From positions 1-16,158 of the forward strand of contig URZJ01000018.1 of assembly GCA_900552395.1 (NCBI GenBank): a DNA stretch of 16,158 nt. The letters are read 5' to 3'. Position 1 is the first letter of the stretch; each line of letters starts with the position of its first letter. Made by a program: the position numbers and the translations under genes. Below, in pieces: positions 7,383-12,822 of this stretch. Below the pieces are notes generated by a model. That model was not told the DNA's origin and did no database searches. It saw nothing but the letters and a program-made list of their open reading frames with translations. This DNA is from an uncultured Collinsella sp. GTDB taxonomy: Bacteria; Actinomycetota; Coriobacteriia; Coriobacteriales; Coriobacteriaceae.

Positions 7383-7459
7383 GGCCCGTTCGTCTAGCGG
7401 TTTAGGACGCCGCCCTCTCAAGGCGGAGATCACCAGTTCGAATCTGGTACGGGCTACCA
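7383..7459 (+). tRNA. tRNA-Glu (anticodon CUC)
   Basis: A complete cloverleaf of 77 nt including an encoded CCA (7457-7459). The acceptor stem is GGCCCGT (7383-7389) / ACGGGCT (7449-7455), with a G:T first pair. The anticodon stem CCGCC/GGCGG encloses CTCTCAA, giving anticodon CTC. The T-arm is ACCAG-TTCGAAT-CTGGT. It starts 17 nt after the tRNA-Gln CCA, so the two are co-transcribed. It reads GAG codons. Confidence 0.95.
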
Positions 7460-7469
7460 AAATTGAACG

Positions 7470-7497
7470 CCCGGGCCTCGTAAGAGACCCGGGTTTT
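7470..7497 (+). terminator. Terminator of the tRNA unit
   Basis: CCCGGGCCTC-type arm (7470-7479) and GAGACCCGGG (7484-7493) pair with one C/A mismatch around GTAA, followed by TTTT (7494-7497). It lies 10 nt after the tRNA-Glu CCA. Confidence 0.85.
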
Positions 7498-7556
7498 GTG
7501 TATTGACCGATATTTAAGGCGCGCGTTGAGTCTGCCGCCCGGACCGAGGAGTTGTC

Positions 7557-8474
7557 ATGGACCTGCCTATCAGCTTGGAAGACATCGCGTATGCCGAGAA
7601 CTATCTGGCGCAGGGCGACCTGGCTACGGCGACGCCGCTGCTTGAGCGTCTGGTGGAGCTCGCCGAGGAGTATATCGACGCTGAGTGCAAGACGGAGGAG
7701 AAGCGCCAGTACTTTAGCTTCGACAGCAAGTTTGAGCGCCTGGCCTATCGCCGCGTGGAGAAGGATCCGCGCGAGCTGGTGCAGGTCGAGGTTCCCTTTG
7801 ACCGCCTGTACTCCGACATGGCGTTTGCCTACATTCGCCAGCAGGATTATGTGAGTGCTCGGAATGCCCTGATGCAGGCCGTGCGTTGGGATCCCATGAA
7901 CTGCAACTATCGCTTGGACTTGGCCGAGCTGTTCCGCGCGCTCGAGGACAAGCAGGAGTGGGCATCGCTCTCGTTCTCGGTGCTGGAGCGCGCGAGCGAC
8001 GGTAAGTGCGCCGCACGCGCCTACACCAACTTGGGTCAGTACTTCTTGGAGCCCGAGACCGAGAACATTTCGGCTGCCGTGGGCTGCGCGCGTCTGGCGC
8101 TGCGCCTGGCGCCCAATGATGCGCATACGACGCGCCTGCTCAACAAGATCCATACCACCTATCCGGATGCCGCGGACGAGAGTGACGACCATGTGATGGG
8201 TGAGCTCGCCCTGCAGGGCGTGCCGACCTCGCCTTCGGCCGAGATCGCCATCTGCCTGATCATGTGCGCGACCGACGCTGCGAGCGACGGCGACAAGCAG
8301 GAGGCTACGCGCCTGACGGTCCGTGCCCGCGACCTGGTGGGCGAAGAGGCATGCGCGGCGATTATCAAGCTGGTGCGCGAGAGTGATGCCGAGCTTAACG
8401 CCGAGCGCAAGGCAAAGCGCGAGGCTGCGGGCTCAAACGCCGATGGCGCCAAGGAGGCCGGCGATGCCCAGTAA
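7557..8474 (+). CDS. TPR-like repeat protein of unknown function
   Basis: The 305-aa soluble protein is built mainly of paired helices. TPR-like units can be seen at about residues 10-40 (AENYLAQGDLATATPLLERL), 87-118 (MAFAYIRQQDYVSARNALMQAVRWDP) and 157-190 (YTNLGQYFLEPE then AAVGCARLALRLAPND). The C-terminal quarter is helical and charged, ending in a Lys/Glu/Ala-rich tail. There are no signal peptide or membrane segments. TPR arrays mediate protein contacts; no partner can be named. The ATG at 7557 has GAGGAG at 7545-7550. The 3' end overlaps the smpB start by 11 nt, suggesting co-transcription and coupling. Confidence 0.85.
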   Translation: MDLPISLEDIAYAENYLAQGDLATATPLLERLVELAEEYIDAECKTEEKRQYFSFDSKFERLAYRRVEKDPRELVQVEVPFDRLYSDMAFAYIRQQDYVSARNALMQAVRWDPMNCNYRLDLAELFRALEDKQEWASLSFSVLERASDGKCAARAYTNLGQYFLEPETENISAAVGCARLALRLAPNDAHTTRLLNKIHTTYPDAADESDDHVMGELALQGVPTSPSAEIAICLIMCATDAASDGDKQEATRLTVRARDLVGEEACAAIIKLVRESDAELNAERKAKREAAGSNADGAKEAGDAQ

Positions 8475-8927
8475 GCGCGAGCGCAAGCTCATTTCCAAGA
8501 ATCGCTCGGCACATCACGAGTACTTTATCGATGAGACGTTTGAGTGCGGTATTGAGCTGAGCGGTACCGAGGTCAAGTCGAGCGCGCGTGCCAGATTACC
8601 GATACCTTTGCACTGATTCGTGGCGGGGAGTGCTGGCTCGTCGGCCTACATATCCACCCTTATAGCCATGGTGGCGTGTGGAATCGCGATCCCGACCGTC
8701 GGCGCCGTCTGCTGCTGCACCGCAAGGAGATCGACTTTCTTGACGGCAAACTTCGCAACCGTGGTTATGCGCTGGTTCCGTTGGAGCTCTACTTTAATAC
8801 CGACGGTCGCGTAAAACTGCTGCTGGGCCTGGGTCGCGGCAAGAAGCTCTACGACAAGCGCGAGGACATGGCCAAGCGTGATGTCCAACGCGAGATCGAC
8901 CGCGCCCTCAAGGAACGCAACCGCTAG
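8464..8927 (+). pseudogene. smpB: SsrA-binding protein SmpB, frameshifted in this sequence
   Basis: SmpB carries tmRNA to stalled ribosomes in trans-translation. The first 39 residues (MPSKRERKLISKNRSAHHEY..., to GTEVKS) are in the frame of the ATG at 8464, which would stop at 8614-8616. From about 8583 the rest of SmpB continues in another frame: RACQITDTFALIRGGECWLV through GKKLYDKRED to the stop at 8925-8927. In the family six residues separate the KS of GTEVKS from the residue before the ITD-like element; here only 11 nt remain. The simplest reading is a 7-nt loss after TCG at 8578-8580, removing the conserved Leu-Arg of KSLR. Restoring 7 nt gives a 156-aa protein, normal length. This is either a true mutation or a sequencing/assembly error. 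Confidence 0.85.
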
Positions 8928-8943
8928 GCGCTCTATATAAGTT

Positions 8944-9002
8944 GCGGTGGAATACGGACTGTTTTGCCTGTTTGAGGGGCTATTCAGTCCCTATTTCACC
9001 GC
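8944..9002. repeat. 18-bp inverted repeat / long hairpin after smpB
   Basis: Positions 8944-8961 (GCGGTGGAATACGGACTG) and 8985-9002 are complementary over 18 bp, with one G:T wobble and one C/C mismatch, around a 23-nt loop. There is no T-run directly after it. It lies 17 nt after the smpB stop and before a separate terminator, so it may be a REP/MITE-like insertion, an mRNA 3'-end stabiliser, or part of a small RNA. Confidence 0.6.
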
Positions 9003-9048
9003 AGCTGCGGGTGTCTCATCTTTCTTATTGTTCTGACACATATGTTTC

Positions 9049-9082
9049 AAAGGCGGCGTCCGTTATGGGCGCTGCCTTTTTT
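9049..9082 (+). terminator. Intrinsic terminator downstream of smpB
   Basis: AAAGGCGGCGTCC (9049-9061) pairs with GGGCGCTGCCTTT (9067-9079) over 13 positions with two G:U pairs and loop GTTAT, ending in TTTTTT (9077-9082). It separates the TPR-smpB transcript from the flavin reductase gene. Confidence 0.9.
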
Positions 9083-9133
9083 GTGGGTACATACATCCAT
9101 GAGGTTCCAACCCGAGCTAGGGGAGTGATCGTT

Positions 9134-9637
9134 ATGGACAAAACTGCGTTCTTTACCATGCCGAGCGGCCTGTACGTGGTGAGCGCCGCGGCAGACGGGC
9201 TGCGCGCCGGCTGCGTCATCAACACTGCGGTGCAGGTGACGTCTATGCCGCCGCGCATTTCGGTTGCCGTGAACAAGGACAACGTCACCTCGGGCGTCAT
9301 CGCTTCGGCCAAAGCGTTCGCGCTGACCGTGATCGATCAGACCGCCGATATGCTCTACATCGGTAACTTTGGGTTCCGCACCAGCAGCGATTATGACAAG
9401 TTTGCCAAATACGAGACCCGCGAGACGGCTCTGGGCATGCCCTATGTGCCGGAGCACGCGGCGGCCCTGTTTAGCTGCCATTTGATCGACACTGTGGATG
9501 TTGGCACGCATCTACTGTTTATCGGCGAGGTCGAGGATGCCGAGCGCTTGAGTGACGAGACGCCGCTCACCTACGATTACTACCATAAGGTCCTGAAGGG
9601 CAAGACGCCTCCGAAGGCGTCCTCGTATCAAGGCTAG
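9134..9637 (+). CDS. Flavin reductase-like FMN-binding split-barrel protein
   Basis: The product is 167 aa. It has the flavin reductase-like/flavoredoxin pattern: SGLYVVSAAADGLRAGCVIN (11-30), TAVQVTSMPPRISVAVNKDN (31-50), TSGVIASAKAFALTVID (52-68), then GNFGFRTSSDYDKF. In this fold these segments form the FMN pocket. It probably binds FMN and passes electrons in the cytoplasm. In several anaerobes such a domain is fused to rubredoxin (Hrb of Moorella, for example). Here a separate rubredoxin follows 89 nt later, which suggests they work as an electron-transfer pair, perhaps in oxygen or peroxide handling; this is inference. The ATG at 9134 has GGGGAG at 9120-9125. A longer in-frame reading runs back through the upstream terminator and is rejected. 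Confidence 0.85.
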   Translation: MDKTAFFTMPSGLYVVSAAADGLRAGCVINTAVQVTSMPPRISVAVNKDNVTSGVIASAKAFALTVIDQTADMLYIGNFGFRTSSDYDKFAKYETRETALGMPYVPEHAAALFSCHLIDTVDVGTHLLFIGEVEDAERLSDETPLTYDYYHKVLKGKTPPKASSYQG

Positions 9638-9654
9638 AAATGTTTTAAAAATAC

Positions 9655-9682
9655 TTGCATTATATTATTGAGACTCTATACT
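9655..9682 (+). promoter_or_regulatory. Promoter of the rubredoxin gene
   Basis: The -35 TTGCAT (9655-9660) and -10 TATACT (9677-9682) are separated by 16 nt. The region is strongly AT-rich within GC-rich DNA. It lies about 45 nt upstream of the rubredoxin ATG, so rubredoxin can be transcribed independently of the flavin reductase gene. Confidence 0.7.
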
Positions 9683-9726
9683 GATAAATGAAGTACATCA
9701 CCAGTCGCGTTCGAGAGGAGAACATC

Positions 9727-9870
9727 ATGGCTGAGGAGAAGAAGACGTATAAGTTCGTGTGCGTCGTTTGCGGTTACGAGGTTGAGGTCGATACGCCCGA
9801 GCTGCCCGAGGATTATGTGTGCCCGGTGTGCGGCGTCGGTCCCGATCAGTTTGAGCTCGTCGAGGAGTAG
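9727..9870 (+). CDS. Rubredoxin
   Basis: A 47-aa Fe(SCys)4 electron carrier. The two knuckles are CVVCG (C12, C15) and CPVCG (C32, C35), with the expected spacing and the aromatic and acidic residues of the family (YKFVC, LPEDYVCPVCGVGPDQFE). Typical rubredoxins are 52-54 aa, so this is slightly short but complete. The ATG at 9727 has GAGGAG at 9715-9720. It has its own promoter and a strong terminator. The adjacent flavin reductase is a likely electron partner. Superoxide or peroxide reductases and rubrerythrins, other common partners, are not in this window. Confidence 0.95.
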   Translation: MAEEKKTYKFVCVVCGYEVEVDTPELPEDYVCPVCGVGPDQFELVEE

Positions 9871-9910
9871 CTCGCAGGCACACGGCGATTAGCCATACAG
9901 AGCTCTGTCC

Positions 9911-9946
9911 AAGGGCCCCGGTCGAATTCACGGCCGGGGCCCTTTT
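9911..9946 (+). terminator. Intrinsic terminator after rubredoxin
   Basis: AAGGGCCCCGG (9911-9921) pairs perfectly with CCGGGGCCCTT (9934-9944) across a 12-nt loop, with a TTTT run at 9943-9946. It lies 40 nt after the rubredoxin stop. Confidence 0.9.
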
Positions 9947-10015
9947 CCTCCGTCCCCAAGGGATCACGGCTGCTGTTAGCCGATCCTGTCTGTTGTGAGT
10001 CCGGCCGACCTTTTG

Positions 10016-10150
10016 TCTCAATCTGTAACATCTAACGGTGGAAATTGGGCCCACTTGTTACATATCGAGACAAACCAAAACCGTCCGGCAGAAGATCTCA
10101 ATCTGTAACATCTAGACATCGAAAGCGGGTCTAGATGTTACAGATCGAGA
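10016..10150. repeat. Palindromic repeat cluster A (two 55-bp units, 80-bp period)
   Basis: Unit 1 is 10016-10070 and unit 2 is 10096-10150. Each has a left arm close to TCTCAATCTGTAACA (starts 10016, 10096) and a right arm close to TGTTACAGATCGAGA (starts 10056, 10136), so arms alternate every 40 bp exactly. Unit 2 pairs over 22 bp (10096-10117 with 10129-10150) with one mismatch. Unit 1 has two arm mismatches. Offset 25 in each unit carries GAAATTGGG (10041-10049) or GAAAGCGGG (10121-10129). No T-run and no open frame are associated. The cluster sits between the rubredoxin terminator and the mntH 3' end; the rest of 9947-10178 shows nothing else. Confidence 0.9.
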
Positions 10151-10178
10151 CGTTTGCCTGAGTAGGTGCCCCGCCCCA

Positions 10179-11435
10179 TTACATCCCTGTCAACAACACG
10201 ACATCGAGAATCGTCACGATGGCACCGATCCCTACGAGCAGCGCGTTGAGCGGGCGCGAATTGGCATATTTGCCCATGACGCGGCGTGAACTGGTGAGTC
10301 GTATGAGCACAAAGACCGTAATCGGCAGCTGAAGCGACAGCAGTGCCTGGCTCCAGATGAGACCTTCAAAAGGATTTGGGACGACCAGGCACGCCGCCAC
10401 TGCGCCGGCGAAACAGGCCGCCACCCCGACCGAGGAATGTCGGTCGTGGATGTCGTATTCCTCGTCGAACATGCCTGCAGTGATGGTTCCCGCCGCCATG
10501 CCCGCTGTCACGCTGCTCGATAATCCCGCGAACAGCAGCGCTACCGCAAAGATGGCCGAGCTCGCCGGGCCCAAGATGGGGGAGAGCGTGGCCGCTGCGA
10601 CGGTGAGGTCGTCTACGACCATGCCGTGCACAAAGAAGGTCGTTGCGGCCAGGATGACCATGGCCGAGTTGATTGCCCAGCCCACGCCCATCGAAAAGAG
10701 CGTGTCGAAGAGCTCGTAGCGCAGACGTTCTTCGATAACCTGCTCGCCTTGGCCTTCAAAGTGCATGGATTGGATGACCTCGGAGTGCAGAAAAAGGTTG
10801 TGTGGCATAACGACCGCACCCAGGACGCTCACGATAATCGCGGCAGAGCCAGTGGGCATACTAGGCGTGATCCAGCTTGCGGCGGCTTGCGGCCAGTCGA
10901 CCTTGACTAGTGCAAGCTCGGCCAAAAACGAGAGTCCTACCACGCCTACGAAGGCGATGATCCAGCGTTCGGCATGCTTGTAGGAGTTCGTCATGAGCAT
11001 CGCCATCGATACTGCCGCCACGATGACGCAGCCCGCGCGCACGGGCAGCCCAAAGAGCATTTGAAGGGCAATCGCGCCACCCAGGACTTCGGCCATGGCG
11101 GTGGCGACAGTCGCGAGATAGGCACTGGCGAGTACCGTGCGTCCAACGAAGCGGGGGAGGTAACGTGTCGTGGCCTCGGCAAGGCAGGCGCCCGTGGCGA
11201 TACCCAGGTGCGCCGCGTTGTGCTGCAGCACAATGAGCATAATCGTGGACAGCGTGACGATCCACAGCAGCGCGTAGCCAAACTGCGAGCCCGCGGCCAT
11301 ATTGGAGGCCCAGTTGCCCGGGTCGATAAAGCCGACGGTCACGAGCAGCCCGGGGCCGATATGCCGCGCAATGTCTAGGCCTCCGTGACCGCCGGTGCGC
11401 CGGGAACCAAAGTGTTGTTTGAGATGGTTGAGCAT
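10179..11435 (-). CDS. mntH: Nramp-family divalent metal transporter (MntH-like)
   Basis: Proton-coupled Mn2+/Fe2+ importer of the inner membrane, by family. The product is 418 aa from the ATG at 11435, chosen because AGGAGCG lies just upstream on the coding strand; an ATG 36 nt further out lacks a ribosome binding site. About eleven hydrophobic segments are visible. The metal site is intact: DPGN in TM1 (D38-P39-G40-N41) and A207-V-V-M210-P-H-N in TM6, matching the Asp, Asn, Ala and Met ligands known from bacterial Nramp structures. The Met supports preference for Mn/Fe over Ca/Mg. It follows gpmA on the same strand with a 75-nt gap and no terminator seen between. No MntR or Fur box is recognised. 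Confidence 0.93.
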   Translation of the reverse strand: MLNHLKQHFGSRRTGGHGGLDIARHIGPGLLVTVGFIDPGNWASNMAAGSQFGYALLWIVTLSTIMLIVLQHNAAHLGIATGACLAEATTRYLPRFVGRTVLASAYLATVATAMAEVLGGAIALQMLFGLPVRAGCVIVAAVSMAMLMTNSYKHAERWIIAFVGVVGLSFLAELALVKVDWPQAAASWITPSMPTGSAAIIVSVLGAVVMPHNLFLHSEVIQSMHFEGQGEQVIEERLRYELFDTLFSMGVGWAINSAMVILAATTFFVHGMVVDDLTVAAATLSPILGPASSAIFAVALLFAGLSSSVTAGMAAGTITAGMFDEEYDIHDRHSSVGVAACFAGAVAACLVVPNPFEGLIWSQALLSLQLPITVFVLIRLTSSRRVMGKYANSRPLNALLVGIGAIVTILDVVLLTGM

Positions 11436-11510
11436 GGTGCGCTCCTGTGTATGGGCGGCGTGACGTCGCATCTGGGCCGTGCGGCGCCACGCGTCGGTTT
11501 TGGGTTGGGG

Positions 11511-12284
11511 CTACTTGTGTGCTTTGCCCTGATTGGCCACGGCGTCGATCTTGGCGGCGATGGTCGCCGGGTCGCCGATGTAGCGCTTGTCGAGGACGTT
11601 GAAATCGGTGTCGAAGGTGTAGACGAGCGGCACGCCGGTGGGGATGTTGACCTTGAGGATCTCCTCGGGCGTGAGGTGCTCGAGCTTCATGACGAGAGAG
11701 CGCAGGGAGTTGCCGTGTGCGGCGATGAGTACGCGCTTGCCGGCGAGCATCTGGGGGCGAATCTCGTCTTCGAAATAAGGCCAGGCGCGGGCGATCGTGT
11801 CCTTGAGGCACTCGGTATAGGGCAGCTGATCGGGCGCGACATCACGGTATTGCTCCTGGGTGTGGGGATCGCGCGCGTCGTCCGGCTCGAGTGCCGGCGG
11901 GCAGACATCGAAGGAGCGGCGCCAGATGAGCACCTGCTCGTCGCCGTGCTCCGCTGCGGCATCGGCCTTGTTGAGACCCTGTAACGCTCCGTAGTGGCGC
12001 TCGTTGAGCTTCCAGGATTTGATGACGGGCAACCACTCGCGATCCATTTGGCCGAGCACGATGTCGAGGGTGTGAATTGCGCGCTTGAGACGCGAGGTGT
12101 AGCAGACGTCGAAGTCGAAGCCCGCTTCTTTGAGGGCTCGACCGCCTGCTGCGGCTTCTTCGCGGCCCGTGTCGGTGAGCTCAACATCGGTCCAGCCGGT
12201 GAACAGGTTGAGCTTGTTCCACTCGGACTCTCCGTGACGGATAAGGACGAGTTGCATCGTCTGCTGGTCTGCTTGGTGCGCCAT
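11511..12284 (-). CDS. gpmA: 2,3-bisphosphoglycerate-dependent phosphoglycerate mutase
   Basis: Interconverts 3- and 2-phosphoglycerate in glycolysis. The product is 257 aa, near the 230-250 aa of the cofactor-dependent family. The phosphohistidine motif LIRHGESEWN has H17; the family segment LNERHYGALQGLNK is at 93-106; the second catalytic His is H190 in AAHGNSLR. Further typical segments are LFTGWTDVELTDTG (27-40) and NIPTGVPLVY near 213-222. The ATG at 12284 has AAGGAGG close upstream on the coding strand; an inner Met (M10) would give a more usual N-terminus but lacks as good a site. mntH follows on the same strand and may be co-transcribed. Confidence 0.95.
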   Translation of the reverse strand: MAHQADQQTMQLVLIRHGESEWNKLNLFTGWTDVELTDTGREEAAAGGRALKEAGFDFDVCYTSRLKRAIHTLDIVLGQMDREWLPVIKSWKLNERHYGALQGLNKADAAAEHGDEQVLIWRRSFDVCPPALEPDDARDPHTQEQYRDVAPDQLPYTECLKDTIARAWPYFEDEIRPQMLAGKRVLIAAHGNSLRSLVMKLEHLTPEEILKVNIPTGVPLVYTFDTDFNVLDKRYIGDPATIAAKIDAVANQGKAHK

Positions 12285-12301
12285 AGGGGCCTCCTTGATC
12301 T

Positions 12302-12318
12302 GGCACGGTGTGCGTGCC
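12302..12318 (-). other. Small hairpin in the gpmA 5' leader
   Basis: GGCACG (12302-12307) and CGTGCC (12313-12318) form a perfect 6-bp stem with a 5-nt loop. It lies between the predicted gpmA promoter and its ribosome binding site on the minus strand. The role is unknown. Confidence 0.4.
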
Positions 12319-12336
12319 GTTTGCTTGACGCCGCAA

Positions 12337-12365
12337 AGGATACCCGTTTTAAGCTTAAAAGTTAA
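12337..12365 (-). promoter_or_regulatory. Probable gpmA promoter containing a 14-bp palindrome
   Basis: On the minus strand, TTAACT (complement of 12360-12365) serves as -35 and TATCCT (complement of 12337-12342) as -10, separated by 17 nt. Each matches consensus at four of six positions. The spacer contains the perfect palindrome TTTTAAGCTTAAAA at 12347-12360, where a bound dimeric protein would block RNA polymerase. Confidence 0.5.
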
Positions 12366-12423
12366 CCAAGACTAACAAAATTGTTGTATTTGAATGGGAT
12401 GGTGAAAGGGGGCTGCCGAAATG

Positions 12424-12638
12424 TCTCGATCTGTAACAACTAGGGATGGAAATTGGGCCTAGGTGTTACAGATCGAGACAGGAAGAAATGGTCCTATGGA
12501 AAATCTCGATCTGTAACAGCTGACCGCCAAAGCCGGCCCTTCGTGTTACAGATTGAGACATTCGGAACCGTCTCTCGAAAACATCTCAATCTGTAACAGT
12601 TAGTCGTCGAAATTGGGTCTTACTGTTACAGATTGAGA
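12424..12638. repeat. Palindromic repeat cluster B (three 55-bp units, 80-bp period)
   Basis: Units lie at 12424-12478, 12504-12558 and 12584-12638. Left arms TCTC[GA]ATCTGTAACA start at 12424, 12504 and 12584; right arms TGTTACAGAT[CT]GAGA start at 12464, 12544 and 12624, so arms alternate every 40 bp without deviation. Unit 1 pairs over 23 bp with one mismatch (12422-12444 / 12458-12480). Unit 3 pairs perfectly over 22 bp (12579-12600 / 12622-12643). In unit 2 only the arms pair. The core GAAATTGGG is at offset 25 in units 1 and 3 (12449-12457, 12609-12617), with a diverged AAAGCCGG version in unit 2. It belongs to the same family as the cluster at 10016-10150 and lies between the divergent gpmA and gltB genes. 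Confidence 0.92.
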
Positions 12639-12643
12639 TGTTT

Positions 12644-12822
12644 GAAGCGGTGAGCTTACGGACCGAACCTGGGGCCCTTGTTGTCGTCCTTGAGGTCGGC
12701 GGTACCCACTCGTGGGGCGTGCGTTACGCGATTGTTTCGAAACGGGTGGGAAACACAGCGGACCGGCGATGCTCCTAGTATGCCTATTCAACTGACTGTC
12801 ATATTTCTAGGGGAGGATCGCG
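12644..12822 (+). promoter_or_regulatory. Upstream region of gltB
   Basis: The segment probably carries the gltB promoter, but no clear -35/-10 pair is found. TAGTAT (12776-12781) is a possible -10 without a good -35. GTTTCGAAAC (12734-12743) is a perfect 10-bp palindrome, and CCCAC-TC-GTGGG lies at 12705-12716; either could be a regulator site. GGGGAGG (12810-12816) is the gltB ribosome binding site. On the minus strand an open stretch ends in KDDNKGPRFGP at 12656, with no start codon of its own. Confidence 0.35.

Noticed and set aside
7224..8192. Minus-strand open frame (322 codons) over the tRNAs and TPR gene
   Set aside because: It would run through two well-formed tRNA genes and a terminator on the other strand.
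8942..9133. N-terminal extension of the flavin reductase from 8942
   Set aside because: It would cross the 8944-9002 hairpin and the intrinsic terminator at 9049-9082; the ATG at 9134 has a good ribosome binding site.
11436..11471. Upstream ATG for the Nramp transporter
   Set aside because: No ribosome binding site upstream, whereas AGGAGCG precedes the ATG at 11435.
10016..12638. CRISPR array reading of the TGTAACA repeats
   Set aside because: Repeats alternate in orientation, arms are only 15 nt, the intervening sequences are partly conserved and self-complementary, and no cas gene is nearby.
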